From positions 1 through 64,000 of the forward strand of contig NZ_JAFBES010000010.1 of the NCBI RefSeq assembly GCF_016908875.1: 64,000 nt of DNA, read 5' to 3'. The stretch's first letter is position 1. The number at the start of each line of letters is the position of its first letter. Below are positions 54,807 through 64,000 of the stretch, piece after piece. The notes under the pieces were generated by a model. The model did not search any database. It had not been told where the DNA came from and saw only the letters and a list, made by a program, of their open reading frames with translations. Both the position numbers and the translations under genes were made by a program. This stretch comes from Bacillus ectoiniformans. Lineage in GTDB: Bacteria > Bacillota > Bacilli > Bacillales > Domibacillaceae.

Positions 54807-56243
54807 TTATTCTTGATCGTCACAAGCCAACTCATAGAGCGCTTGCGCATATATAGCTGTAGCTTTCAGCAAGTCTTCCACATACATATATTCATCTTTT
54901 TGATGAGCCACATCGGAACGGCCCGGAAACAGAGCGCCATACGCCACACCGGTTTTTAAAGACCTTGCATAAGTGCCTCCGCCAATGGAAAGCAATTCTG
55001 CTTTTTGCCCAGTTTGATCCTCATAGACTTGAGCCAATGTTTGAATGAACGGGTGATCCTTCTCAACGTGATGCGGATCACTATTATCAAAATTAGATAT
55101 GATAAATCCTGTTTCTTTCAAAAGCTGCTCTAATTTTGCCTTCTTCTCTTCAAGCGGATAAGTGACAGGGTAGCGCATATTGACGCCTAGCTTCCCGCCT
55201 TTACTTGAAGAATAAGACATAACACCGATATTCACTGTCAGCTCGCCTGTGATGTCATCTTGGTAGTGCATATTTAATTTCTTCCCGCGTGACTCATTCA
55301 CTAAATATTGTGAGACAAATTGAAAATACTCCGCCGCTTTTGGGTTTAAGCTTCTTTGTGATAAAAACTCGGCTAAATAAAGTCCCGCGCTTTTTCCTAA
55401 GTCCGGTTCCATTCCATGAGCAGATACGCCGATCATTTCAAGAATTAAGTACCCATTATCAATATGATATCGTCCATCTAATCCGCTATCTTTTAAATAC
55501 TCATTATAAGCCTGAACAAACTCGGTCTGGCCTTTCTGAACAATAATCGTCGCTTTCGCATAATCAGGCACCATATTGTACCTTCGGCCTGATTCGAAGG
55601 ACTCCACTTCCACTTGAGTGAAACTCTCTTTATTTTCCTTCGCCGAACCCGACACTTGAACGATATCAAAGTCAGCAATTCCTTTTTCAGCGTGGATGAT
55701 CGGGAAGTCAGCATCCGGTGCAAACCCTACAGTCGGCATTTCTTCGGTTTGAAAATACCGATCCACACAGCGCCAGTTGCTCTCTTCATCCGTTCCAATA
55801 ATCATTCGAATTCGTTTGTTAAAAGGCAGGTTTAGTTCTTTCACTATTTTCATCGCATAAAAGGCTGCCATAGTCGGACCTTTATCATCAATGGCTCCGC
55901 GGCCAAAGATTTTTCCCTCTTTGATCTCACCGCCAAACGGATCAACTGTCCACCCGTCACCGGCAGGCACAACATCCACATGACAAAGCACGCCAATTAA
56001 TTCTTTTCCCTCACCTAACTCTAGGTGCCCGGCGAGATTATCTACATTTTTCTTAGCGAACCCTTCACGGATGCCAATATCAAGCATATAATCAAGTGCC
56101 TCTCTCACCTCAGTGCCAAGTGGCGCAGCTTCATTTCCCTGACTTTCATTAAGCACACTTTTAATGCGAATTAAAGATTGCAAATCGCGAAGCAGGTCAT
56201 CTTTTCTACTTTCAACTTCCTTCATCCAGTCAATCTTTGCCAC
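54807..56243 (-). CDS. pepV: Dipeptidase PepV
   Basis: M20 zinc dipeptidase of 478 residues. Ligands and base are in GVLCHVDVVPAGDGW (His, Asp), RGAIDDKGPTMAAFYAMK (Asp), GTDEESNWRC (Glu-Glu) and FAPDADFPI (Asp). The lid domain lies about 180-370. It is ytjP in B. subtilis by position. Cytoplasmic. Confidence 0.93.
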   Translation of the reverse strand: MAKIDWMKEVESRKDDLLRDLQSLIRIKSVLNESQGNEAAPLGTEVREALDYMLDIGIREGFAKKNVDNLAGHLELGEGKELIGVLCHVDVVPAGDGWTVDPFGGEIKEGKIFGRGAIDDKGPTMAAFYAMKIVKELNLPFNKRIRMIIGTDEESNWRCVDRYFQTEEMPTVGFAPDADFPIIHAEKGIADFDIVQVSGSAKENKESFTQVEVESFESGRRYNMVPDYAKATIIVQKGQTEFVQAYNEYLKDSGLDGRYHIDNGYLILEMIGVSAHGMEPDLGKSAGLYLAEFLSQRSLNPKAAEYFQFVSQYLVNESRGKKLNMHYQDDITGELTVNIGVMSYSSSKGGKLGVNMRYPVTYPLEEKKAKLEQLLKETGFIISNFDNSDPHHVEKDHPFIQTLAQVYEDQTGQKAELLSIGGGTYARSLKTGVAYGALFPGRSDVAHQKDEYMYVEDLLKATAIYAQALYELACDDQE

Positions 56244-56633
56244 TGTTCATTCTCCTTTAACTAATTACTCTATGCTTTATTGTAAATTATGATGACTAAA
56301 ATAATATTTTTTCTATTTTATTGTTGATTTACCCATTTTTTATTATAAAGGAAATTTTTAAAATTTTCTCATAAACACTTTAATTTCTACGATTTTGGCA
56401 TGATTTTTATTAAATTGGGGTAAATAATAAGTAAATCTAGTGAAAATTGAATTGTTTTTCTAGAAAAACTAAAAAAAATGAGGTAAAATACAATTGTCAG
56501 ACTTCTTAAATTATTTGAAAAGGAGTTGTCTGCGGCATAAGAATTACATATGTTGAGAAAAGAGATCTCTTTCTCTCATTTAACCGCCGTCCGTTGTAAA
56601 TTGCCTCTGGAAAAAAGATGAGGGAGTGGTTTT
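56244..56633. other. Intergenic region upstream of ytzE
   Basis: No gene. A/T-rich. A possible -10 TAAAAT (56484-56489) and an imperfect hairpin with AAAGAGATCTCTTT near 56557-56572 lie in the ytzE leader. No strong -35 is seen. Confidence 0.4.
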
Positions 56634-56855
56634 TTGAAACCTTCAACCAATCGGATGCTAAACAGAATCAAATCGGTCTACATGTTCATTAAAGAAAATG
56701 GGACTGTTTCCACTCAGGAAATCGTTGATGAATTTGGCATCACTCCTCGCACCATTCAACGCGACTTGAATGTGTTAGCCTATAACGACTTGGTCATCAG
56801 CCCAAGCCGCGGCAAGTGGACAACGACAGAAAAAAAGGTTCGAATGACTTCTTAA
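56634..56855 (+). CDS. ytzE: DeoR-type HTH protein YtzE
   Basis: Small DNA-binding protein of 73 residues, essentially only the DeoR winged helix (ENGTVSTQEIVDEFGITPRT). It lacks the sensor domain of full DeoR proteins. TTG start with AGGGAG upstream. A terminator follows. Confidence 0.85.
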   Translation: MKPSTNRMLNRIKSVYMFIKENGTVSTQEIVDEFGITPRTIQRDLNVLAYNDLVISPSRGKWTTTEKKVRMTS

Positions 56856-56873
56856 CACAACTGGAATTTCTTT

Positions 56874-56905
56874 GCCCCCCGCTAATTGATAACGGGGGAT
56901 TTTTT
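56874..56905 (+). terminator. Terminator of ytzE
   Basis: CCCCCG (56876-56881) pairs with CGGGGG (56893-56898) followed by ATTTTTTATTT. Confidence 0.85.
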
Positions 56906-56907
56906 AT

Positions 56908-57639
56908 TTAACTGTTTACATCGGTCACTTGATAGTTTTTCAGCTGATCCAGTTCTTCTTCCGTCAGCTCACGGTATTCTCCTAGTTCAAGCTCTTCATC
57001 TAATTTCAACGGTCCCATAGAAATTCTCTGCAAATATACAACTCGCTTCCCTACGGACTCAAACATCCTTTTCACTTGATGAAACTTGCCTTCCGTAATG
57101 GTTAATTCAATATCGGAACTAATTCCGCTTTTTAAGATCTTTAAATGTCCTGGCTTCGTGACGTACCCATCGTCTAGCGTAACACCTTGCTTAAACGCAT
57201 CTATATCCTTTTCGGTTACCTCACCTTCAATGACTGCAAAGTAGGTTTTTGGCACATGCTTTTTAGGGGAAAGCAATTGATGGGAAAGCTGTCCATCATT
57301 CGTTAAAAGCAATAACCCTTCCGTATCTTTATCTAATCTTCCCACTGGAAATGGCTCGAACACCGCATCTTCCATAGAAAGCAAATCAACGACTGTTTCC
57401 TCTCGCTTATCTTCGGTCGCTGAAATGACTCCCGGCGGCTTGTTCATTAATAAATAAATGAATTCGCGGTAATGTATTTCTTCACCATTTAGAATGATTG
57501 TATCTGCATATGGATCCGCTTGTGCTTTTCCATCCTTTTCTACTTGTCCATTCACGGTCAGTCCGCCGCTCTTAAGCAATTTCTTTACTTCCTTCCGGCT
57601 TCCGTACCCTAGGTTTGACAAAATTTTATCTATTCTCAC
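56908..57639 (-). CDS. RsuA-family pseudouridine synthase
   Basis: rRNA pseudouridine synthase of 243 residues. The N-terminal S4 domain (MRIDKILSNLGYGSRKEVKKL) precedes the catalytic domain with GRLDKDTEGLLLL (catalytic Asp). By family it acts on 16S rRNA; position matches ytzG of B. subtilis. It is downstream of murJ. Confidence 0.9.
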   Translation of the reverse strand: MRIDKILSNLGYGSRKEVKKLLKSGGLTVNGQVEKDGKAQADPYADTIILNGEEIHYREFIYLLMNKPPGVISATEDKREETVVDLLSMEDAVFEPFPVGRLDKDTEGLLLLTNDGQLSHQLLSPKKHVPKTYFAVIEGEVTEKDIDAFKQGVTLDDGYVTKPGHLKILKSGISSDIELTITEGKFHQVKRMFESVGKRVVYLQRISMGPLKLDEELELGEYRELTEEELDQLKNYQVTDVNS

Positions 57640-57754
57640 GCTTAATATAAACCTCCAATAACAGATGCTTCAAAGTCGAAGCTCTATCTTTAATGTATAA
57701 GTAGGCTATCACGAAACGGATGAAAAGGAAATATTTTAGCCGTGGAAGCCCATT

Positions 57755-57788
57755 AAAAAAGACAGAACCTCTTATGAGAAGTTCTGCC
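57755..57788 (-). terminator. Terminator of murJ
   Basis: On the minus strand GGCAGAACtTCT and AGAgGTTCTGTC pair, followed by TTTTTT. Confidence 0.8.
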
Positions 57789-57804
57789 TTGAAATTATTC
57801 ACAT

Positions 57805-59433
57805 TTATCCTTGTCCCTTGACTGGGATCTTTAACTTGCGCTTAATTTTATCCAGCCGACTGCCAAGCAATAGATCTAATAATCCTGCACGCAGACTTAA
57901 GAAGAAGTAGATGCCGGCTCCGACTGCTGCACATATGGCAATCATCATGATCGCTTGAATCTTACTGTCTGCATTTAACAGCGGAGTAAGCAGGGTGTAT
58001 AGTCCGTACACCGCCACGGCCATAATGAAATTAAACAAGGTGATCTGCAGAATTCTTTTCATGACCGATCTCAAGGAATAATCAGCATAGTGTCTGATCA
58101 CCAGCAGATTAATGATAATCGAGGCCCCATAACCTATGGCTGTGGCATAAATGGCTCCTTCTGTCTGAAACAATTTAATCAGCGGAATATTTAAGACTAG
58201 CTTTAAAAGGATCCCGACCAGCAAACTGAAAACAGTAAAACGCTGTTCGTTAATCCCTTGCAGAATCGCAGCTGTTACCGAGAATAAAGCAAACAGAATG
58301 GCCACTGGCGCATACGTTCTTAATACATCTGTTCCAAGAGCGCTGTGCTCATAAAACACCGTGTAAAACGGTTCTGCAAGCAGCGCAATGCCAACCACTG
58401 CCGGCACAGTTAAAAAGAGCAGGACTTGAAAGGTTTGATCTAATTGTTTTCTCACTCTCCCAGGCTCTCCAGAAACAAACGAACTGGTCACCATCGGCAC
58501 AAGTGTCATGGCAAAAGCAGTCGCTAAAGAAACTGGAATAATGACAAGCTTTTGCGTATTAAAATTTAATACACCAAATGCGGTATCTGCGATTTTCGCT
58601 TGGCCAATCTCACTCATTGCCCGGTTAAATGTCGTCATATCTACAAATTGATAAAGAGGAATCGCAATTCCAACAAATATAAATGGAATAGCATAGACAA
58701 TAATTTCTTTATAAATATCAACTAAGGATATTTTCACAGTCCCTTTATCTTCTTTAAGCAATGCATCAAAATGTTTCTTACGTTTGATCCAATACCAGAA
58801 TAGCACCAATAAGCCGAAGATCGCTCCAATAAATGCAGCGAATGTAGCTACGCCAATCGCATGAACAACCGTACCTTCTAGTACATAGATGACAACGTAG
58901 GCCCCGCCGAGCAGGAAGATAATGCGGGCAATCTGCTCGACCACTTGTGAAACAGCCGAAGGCCCCATTGACTGATGCCCTTGAAAAAATCCGCGCGTCA
59001 GGCTCATGAACGGTACAATGATTAAGGCAAAGCTGACCGCTCGAATCACACTTGCTACTTGGTCTACTGTATAAATTTGTTCGTCACTGCTGATCACTAA
59101 TCGTGCCAGGTTTTCGGAAAAGAGATACATAATAAGGAATGCGAAGAATCCGGTCAGTGTCATCATCACAAGACCCGACCTAAAGAGCCTTCTCCCTACC
59201 TCATACTCTTCAATCGCGTTATACTTCGCGATGAACTTTGAAACGGCCAGCGGGACACCGGCAGTCGCGATACTAATGAAAATCGTGTACGGAACATAGC
59301 CGTACGAATACAGCGAGGTCGCTTCCTTGCCGACAATCGCGTAAAATGGAATGACATAAAATAGGCCTAAAAATTTTGAAATAAATGTACCTAACGTTAA
59401 TATAAATGTGCCTCTAATAAGCTTTGAAGACAT
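57805..59433 (-). CDS. murJ: Lipid II flippase MurJ (YtgP)
   Basis: MOP-superfamily membrane protein of 542 residues with about 14 segments (start TFILTLGTFISKFLGLFYVI). B. subtilis YtgP is a MurJ homologue that flips lipid II, so the same is likely here. ATG 59433 has AAGGG 6 bases upstream; a longer frame start (59451) is possible. Confidence 0.9.
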   Translation of the reverse strand: MSSKLIRGTFILTLGTFISKFLGLFYVIPFYAIVGKEATSLYSYGYVPYTIFISIATAGVPLAVSKFIAKYNAIEEYEVGRRLFRSGLVMMTLTGFFAFLIMYLFSENLARLVISSDEQIYTVDQVASVIRAVSFALIIVPFMSLTRGFFQGHQSMGPSAVSQVVEQIARIIFLLGGAYVVIYVLEGTVVHAIGVATFAAFIGAIFGLLVLFWYWIKRKKHFDALLKEDKGTVKISLVDIYKEIIVYAIPFIFVGIAIPLYQFVDMTTFNRAMSEIGQAKIADTAFGVLNFNTQKLVIIPVSLATAFAMTLVPMVTSSFVSGEPGRVRKQLDQTFQVLLFLTVPAVVGIALLAEPFYTVFYEHSALGTDVLRTYAPVAILFALFSVTAAILQGINEQRFTVFSLLVGILLKLVLNIPLIKLFQTEGAIYATAIGYGASIIINLLVIRHYADYSLRSVMKRILQITLFNFIMAVAVYGLYTLLTPLLNADSKIQAIMMIAICAAVGAGIYFFLSLRAGLLDLLLGSRLDKIKRKLKIPVKGQG

Positions 59434-59624
59434 AGTAATCCCTTTCTTCATGGAGCTGTTTTCTTTTTCAAACGCTAAAAAACAGTTTACCTCTTTCTAC
59501 GGTTTCTGACAACGAAAACCGCCGCTCGTCATTCTCTATCATTTATTTTAGTTTTCTTTTTTAGATCGATTTGAAGAAGTAAAGCATGCAGGTATTCCAT
59601 TTCATTTTAGGAGGATCGAGGCCT

Positions 59625-59939
59625 ATGCCAACATTGATCATTAGCAGAACTTCTCAATATGTGAATAAGTTAAGGTCAATGGATATTTATTTAAATGGAC
59701 AGAAAATGGATACGATTCAAAATGGGGGGCAAAAATCTTTCACACTAGAACCCGGAGACTATCAAATCTATGTGAAGATTGACTGGTGCAAAAGTAAAGT
59801 GATTTCTGTCACCTTAGCAGATAGCGAATGCCTAAAGCTTCAGTGCGGAAGCAGAATTAAAGGCTTATTGGCTTTGCTCCCGGGCGTTGAAATAGACACA
59901 GACGATCACTTTGTCTGTCTTGATCTTGTGGACGAATGA
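59625..59939 (+). CDS. Small PEGA-like hypothetical protein
   Basis: Protein of 104 residues. The segment DIYLNGQKMDTI...GGQKSFTLEPGDYQIYVKIDWCKSK resembles a PEGA-type beta module. No signal peptide. AGGAGG lies 10 bases before ATG 59625. Function unknown. Divergent from murJ, before ytfP. Confidence 0.7.
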   Translation: MPTLIISRTSQYVNKLRSMDIYLNGQKMDTIQNGGQKSFTLEPGDYQIYVKIDWCKSKVISVTLADSECLKLQCGSRIKGLLALLPGVEIDTDDHFVCLDLVDE

Positions 59940-60029
59940 CTCCTTCTCCTGTTATTCTGATAAATGATCAATCGAGTTCCCTTTCCATTAGAGGGCAAAC
60001 TTTACTAGAGGAAAGAAGTTGGTAAATAA

Positions 60030-61283
60030 ATGGATTATGATGTAATTATTATTGGCGGCGGTCCTTCTGGCTTAATGGCTTCCATTGCAGCCGGCGAACA
60101 GGGTGCACGCGTGCTGCTTATAGATAAAGGGGACAAACTCGGCCGTAAGCTTGCGATTTCTGGGGGCGGCCGCTGCAATGTCACCAACCGGCTTCCTGTC
60201 GATGAAATAATAAAGCATATACCGGGTAACGGCCGCTTTTTATACAGTGCCTTTTCTATCTTCAACAACGAAGATATTATTCAATTCTTTGAAAACCTGG
60301 GCATTCAATTGAAAGAGGAAGATCACGGAAGAATGTTTCCTGTTACAGATAAAGCACAATCGGTCGTTGATGCTCTTCTTACAAGAATTGCGGAGTTGAA
60401 GGTGACGATTCGGGTGAATACGGCGGTAGCCAAGGTGTTATATGAAAACGGCAGAACCTCTGGCGTGAAGCTGAGAGACGGAAAAACACTTTCCTGCCGG
60501 TCGGTCATCATTGCAGCCGGCGGAAGTTCGGTTCCTCATACTGGTTCAACCGGAGATGCCTATCCTTGGGCCGAACAAGCCGGCCATACCATCACAGAAC
60601 TGTACCCGACCGAAGTGCCGATCACTTCAAAAGAAGCGTTTATTAAAGATAAGAAGCTGCAAGGTCTTTCGTTGCGAGATATTGGCTTAAGTGTCCTGAA
60701 TCCAAAGGGCAAAACTATTATTACACATCAAATGGACATGATCTTTACCCACTTTGGCATCTCAGGACCAGCTGTGCTTCGCTGTAGCCAGTACGTGGTG
60801 AAGGCGATGAAAAAGTGGAAGCTTGACGAAGTCGTGATGACTATAGACAGCCTTCCGGATACAAAAGAAGAAGCATTGTTTCAAAAGCTGAATCAAATCA
60901 TGAAAGAACACCCTAAGAAGACAGTGAAAAATTCGCTGAAAGGCTTGCTGCCGGAACGTTATTTATTATTTCTATTAGAGCAGGCAAATATTGACGAAGA
61001 AACCGTCGGCGCTCAGCTTTCGTCCGAGAAAATTCGCTTATTTGCAAAGCTTTGCAAGGACTTCCGTTTTCATGTCAACGGCACACTCCCGCTTGAGAAA
61101 GCATTTGTCACAGGCGGCGGCGTCTCTATTAAGGAAGTGGAGCCAAAAACGATGGCATCTAAAAAAATGCCCGGCCTTTATTTCTGCGGAGAAGTGTTAG
61201 ATATTCATGGTTACACCGGGGGCTACAACATTACCTCCGCTTTAGTCACCGGAAGATTGGCTGGGGTAAATGCTGCGAGATAG
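60030..61283 (+). CDS. ytfP: HI0933-family flavoprotein YtfP
   Basis: FAD-dependent protein of 417 residues. The N-terminal [20 protein letters not shown] dinucleotide loop, the [10 protein letters not shown] motif and the C-terminal [19 protein letters not shown] are typical of the HI0933/YhiN family. Its reaction is unknown. Position matches ytfP of B. subtilis. Confidence 0.92.
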   Translation: MDYDVIIIGGGPSGLMASIAAGEQGARVLLIDKGDKLGRKLAISGGGRCNVTNRLPVDEIIKHIPGNGRFLYSAFSIFNNEDIIQFFENLGIQLKEEDHGRMFPVTDKAQSVVDALLTRIAELKVTIRVNTAVAKVLYENGRTSGVKLRDGKTLSCRSVIIAAGGSSVPHTGSTGDAYPWAEQAGHTITELYPTEVPITSKEAFIKDKKLQGLSLRDIGLSVLNPKGKTIITHQMDMIFTHFGISGPAVLRCSQYVVKAMKKWKLDEVVMTIDSLPDTKEEALFQKLNQIMKEHPKKTVKNSLKGLLPERYLLFLLEQANIDEETVGAQLSSEKIRLFAKLCKDFRFHVNGTLPLEKAFVTGGGVSIKEVEPKTMASKKMPGLYFCGEVLDIHGYTGGYNITSALVTGRLAGVNAAR

Positions 61284-61333
61284 AAAAGCAAAAGCCGTTC
61301 GTCTAGGTGTGAAATTGATGGTTATCTAATCCT

Positions 61334-61386
61334 CTTTAGGTAGTCAATGCAATGAGAATATAATGTTCCTAATTGTCTACCTAAAG
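61334..61386. repeat. Inverted repeat between ytfP and the glycerate kinase gene
   Basis: CTTTAGGTAGtCAAT (61334-61348) and ATTGtCTACCTAAAG (61372-61386) pair with one mismatch and a 23-base loop. Between convergent genes, no T-run. Confidence 0.75.
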
Positions 61387-61408
61387 GGAATTTGTCGTGA
61401 ATAGAACA

Positions 61409-62575
61409 CTAAACAGACTGCTTTTGATTATCAAATTCCTTCACAGCTTCAATACATCTAAATAACTGATTAATAGTTACCCTGGCATTTCTTTTAGCAA
61501 TATCTGAATTCATTGCCTCATCCAGATTCATAGGTTGATTTAAAATGGAAAAATAAGCTGTAATCCCAGAATTGTTTAAACCTTTTGTCTCTTCAGTTAC
61601 GGATCCTGCAAGGGCTATCACCGGAACACCGAATTTTTTTGCTAGTTTTGCGACACCAAGCGGGGCTTTTCCCATTGAAGTTTGCCCGTCTAACTTTCCT
61701 TCGCCAGTTATAACATAATTCGCCCCCTTTATTTTTTCTTCCATATTAATGTACATTAAAACCAGGTCAATGCCTGACTGTAATTCTGCATGTAAAAATC
61801 CATAAAAAGCTGCTCCTAATCCTCCAGCAGCCCCGGCACCTGCTTGTTGAGTAATATCCATCCCTAATTGACTCTTAACAATACCAGAGAAATGTTTAAT
61901 GGCATTGTCAAGCTGATCAGCTATTTTTATTGTAGCTCCTTTTTGAGGACCGAAAACATATGTAGCTCCGTTTGGTCCATGAAGAGGATTGTTCACATCA
62001 CAAGCAACCCTAAATGTACATTGCTTCAGTTGAGGGCTCACTTTAGCAGAATCAATAAAGCAAATATCACTTAACCCCTGGCCTCCCAATTCAATTTCTT
62101 TATTATTTATATTTAGAAAACGGTATCCCAAAGCCATAAGCATCCCCACTCCCGCATCATTTGTGGCGCTGCCCCCAAGACCAATAACGAATTCACGGCA
62201 GCCATTTTTAACTGCATCTAAAATAAGCTCGCCCACCCCATATGACGTTGTAAACAATGGATTCCTTTGTGTAACTGGCACAAGAGGCAGACCACAAGCA
62301 GCGGCGACTTCAATAACAGCTGTTTTTTTATCACCAAGAATGCCATATACAGATTCTACCTTCTTTTGTAAAGGTCCGGTTACTTCTTTTTTTATTACCC
62401 TTCCATTTGTTGCATGAACTAATGCTTCAACCATTCCCTCTCCACCATCCGCTAAAGGCAATTGTATAATTTCTGCTACCGGGCATACATCTTGTATACC
62501 CAAAGAGACGGCCTCGTTTGCTTCAATAGAAGATATGCTTCCTTTAAATGAATCCATAGCAATTACTACTTTCAT
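61409..62575 (-). CDS. glxK: Glycerate kinase
   Basis: GckA/GlxK-type kinase of 388 residues that phosphorylates D-glycerate. The motif GGSATNDAGVGMLMALG, the start VIAMDSFKGSISSIEAN and the loop TGEGKLDGQTSMGKAPLGVA are conserved. ATG 62575 has AGGAGG 8 bases upstream; the in-frame start at 62626 is unsupported. The neighbouring hydroxyacid dehydrogenase is on the same strand. Confidence 0.93.
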   Translation of the reverse strand: MKVVIAMDSFKGSISSIEANEAVSLGIQDVCPVAEIIQLPLADGGEGMVEALVHATNGRVIKKEVTGPLQKKVESVYGILGDKKTAVIEVAAACGLPLVPVTQRNPLFTTSYGVGELILDAVKNGCREFVIGLGGSATNDAGVGMLMALGYRFLNINNKEIELGGQGLSDICFIDSAKVSPQLKQCTFRVACDVNNPLHGPNGATYVFGPQKGATIKIADQLDNAIKHFSGIVKSQLGMDITQQAGAGAAGGLGAAFYGFLHAELQSGIDLVLMYINMEEKIKGANYVITGEGKLDGQTSMGKAPLGVAKLAKKFGVPVIALAGSVTEETKGLNNSGITAYFSILNQPMNLDEAMNSDIAKRNARVTINQLFRCIEAVKEFDNQKQSV

Positions 62576-63033
62576 TGACTCTTCCTCCTTAACTGCTCTT
62601 GTGACTTTCAAAACATCAGCGTGCATAACAAATTAGAAAAAAATTCATACAAGAGCTTCCCATGTTAATTTCATTACAGCAGCTCTTAGGCTAAGAAAAT
62701 ATATCAGATACAAATCCAAACCTTATACTATATCTGAAAAGACAGATCTTTGCGTGAATTATTCTCAGGTATGAATAAAATAGACTTCACTAATTGCTTT
62801 TCTGCTGTTCAACAAATGTTTTTTTACTTCAAAAAATTAGAAAATATGCAAAAGCGGCACTTGCCAATTGGCAGCACCAGCCTATGCTTACTTAATATTA
62901 TTGTCAGATCGGTTATTAAGGCTCCTAATCAATAAAGCGGGATAATATCTGTTAATGGAGATTCGTATATTTTTTCATTACTGCCCGAGTTATTTTTCAT
63001 GAAAAGAAACGGTCTTTCTACATTTTTTAAGAA
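62576..63033. other. Intergenic region before the glycerate kinase gene
   Basis: No supported gene. A 12-base perfect palindrome TGCCAATTGGCA at 62862-62873 may be an operator. Otherwise A/T rich with nothing I recognise. Confidence 0.45.
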
Positions 63034-64000
63034 TTATTTTACTTCTAATTTATTAAGCAGGTTTTCAGGTGTGGAATTCGTTACTCCTTGAAGAAGATTC
63101 ATCACTGCAAGCTCTGCCATCTTTGTTCTTGTTGCAATACTTGCACTTCCAATATGCGGGAGGGTTACTACGTTCGGTAATTTAATTAATGGATGATCCA
63201 CACAAACTGGCTCCTGTTCGAATACATCAAGCCCTGCTCCCCAAATTTGTTTATCAATCAATGCTCGATACAACGCTTCTTCATCCACTATTCCTCCTCT
63301 GGCTGTATTAATCAGAACGGCACTCTCTTTCATTAACCCTAATTGTTCTGCGCCAATGAGGTGATGGGTTTCCTTTGTGTATGGTGTCATAACGCATACA
63401 AAATCAGATGAAGCAAGAAGAGATTCTAATGATGAAAACTCAATTCCGAGATCCTTTTCTTTTTCAGGCTTTCGACTTCTGTTGTAATACAAAACATTCA
63501 TATCAAAGCCCTTAGCTCTTTTTACCAGAGCTTCACCGATTCTTCCCAGCCCAACAATTCCTAATGTTGCTCCATATATATCTTGACCTGTTAATTGCAT
63601 TGGAGACCATGTTTGCCATTCGCCGTTCCGTAAATAATCGGATGATTCCACTAATCGCCGAGCTGTTGCCATTAATAGAGCAAATGTTAAATCCGCTGTA
63701 GTCTCAGTTAAAACTCCCGGTGTATTTGTAACCATAATGCCTCGTTTTGTTGCACTATCCAAATCGATGTTGTTATAACCCACAGCCATATTTGCAATGA
63801 TTTTTAAATGTTTTGCTTTATTCATGATTGAATCATCGATGGCTTCAGTCAACAAACAAAGTAATCCGTCTGCTTCTTGAATTTCCTTTTCCAGTACTTC
63901 GCGGGGCACGGGAGTCTCCGCCTCATTCCACATTCGCATATCGCATATACTGCTTATTTTCTTTACAATCGCTTCAGGAAGTTTTCTCGTAATATATACT
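63034..64000 (-). CDS. 2-Hydroxyacid dehydrogenase, cut by the window edge
   Basis: NAD(P)-dependent D-hydroxyacid dehydrogenase of at least 321 residues; the frame is open to the window end, so the true start lies to the right. The nucleotide loop GLGRIGEAL, the catalytic Arg in NTARGGIVDEEA, Glu in DVFEQEPV and His in LPHIGSASI are present. It is likely a glyoxylate/hydroxypyruvate reductase, feeding the adjacent glycerate kinase. The N-terminus in view reads VYITRKLPEAIVKKI. Confidence 0.9.
   Translation of the reverse strand, partial: VYITRKLPEAIVKKISSICDMRMWNEAETPVPREVLEKEIQEADGLLCLLTEAIDDSIMNKAKHLKIIANMAVGYNNIDLDSATKRGIMVTNTPGVLTETTADLTFALLMATARRLVESSDYLRNGEWQTWSPMQLTGQDIYGATLGIVGLGRIGEALVKRAKGFDMNVLYYNRSRKPEKEKDLGIEFSSLESLLASSDFVCVMTPYTKETHHLIGAEQLGLMKESAVLINTARGGIVDEEALYRALIDKQIWGAGLDVFEQEPVCVDHPLIKLPNVVTLPHIGSASIATRTKMAELAVMNLLQGVTNSTPENLLNKLEVK

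Noticed and set aside
62750-62935. Small + strand frame of 61 codons
   Set aside because: No ribosome site, non-ATG start and no recognisable features.

Overview
The window is chromosomal DNA of a Bacillus-like Firmicute (Bacillaceae). Gene order follows the tyrS-acsA-acuABC-motPS-ccpA-aroA-ytxJHG-murC-sftA-ytpQP ... trmB-ytmP-amyX-ytlQP-ytkP-pepV-ytzE-ytgP-ytfP backbone known from Bacillus subtilis. Strong AGGAGG-type ribosome binding sites, a T-box leader, CcpA, a sigma-B promoter and bacilliredoxin-type proteins agree with this. No rRNA, tRNA, phage, IS element or CRISPR array was seen.

Layout. 0.1-5.2 kb: accessory catabolic module on the minus strand (LacI-type regulator, HpsN/histidinol-dehydrogenase-like enzyme, GntP-type permease, SDR dehydrogenase) with three repeated operator-like palindromes. 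5.7-8.1 kb: IclR regulator, MFS exporter and UPF0303 protein, probably one operon. 8.2-8.5 kb: aldo/keto reductase remnant whose middle has been deleted in frame. 8.6-12.1 kb: tyrS with T-box, and acsA. 12.3-14.8 kb: acuABC, divergent from acsA, which controls AcsA by lysine acetylation and deacetylation. 14.9-18.6 kb: motPS (sodium stator), ccpA and aroA. 18.9-21.0 kb: an unusual 714-residue FtsA-like actin-fold protein with a long repetitive C-terminal half. 21.0-22.8 kb: ytxJ and ytxGH with a near-consensus sigma-B promoter. 23-34.6 kb: M29 aminopeptidase, murC, nicotinate phosphoribosyltransferase, sftA, ytpQ, ytpP, a PTS-IIC-like membrane protein, a YjjX-type phosphatase, ytoP and ytzB.

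35-47.7 kb is the largest accessory block. It is an acyl-CoA catabolic cluster (aldehyde dehydrogenase, permease, hydrolase, acyl-CoA dehydrogenase, acyl-CoA ligase, hydroxyacyl-CoA dehydrogenase, two enoyl-CoA hydratases, 3-hydroxyisobutyryl-CoA hydrolase). It has a PAS-AAA-Fis sigma-54 activator, two near-perfect -24/-12 promoters and a triple upstream palindrome array. A divergent gene inside it joins a P-loop ATPase to what looks like an Asp23-like domain. No thiolase is present.

47.9-61.3 kb returns to the conserved backbone: trmB, ytmP, amyX, ytlQ, thpR, cysteine synthase ytkP, pepV, ytzE, an RsuA-type pseudouridine synthase, murJ/ytgP, a small PEGA-like protein and ytfP. 61.4-64 kb holds a glycerate kinase and a 2-hydroxyacid dehydrogenase that runs off the right edge.

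The most unusual signals are the sigma-54 cluster with its palindrome array, the P-loop/Asp23-like fusion, the FtsA-like protein with beta-grasp-like repeats, and two related 20-21 bp phased repeat arrays. Each array sits between convergent genes (34.8 and 54.6 kb).
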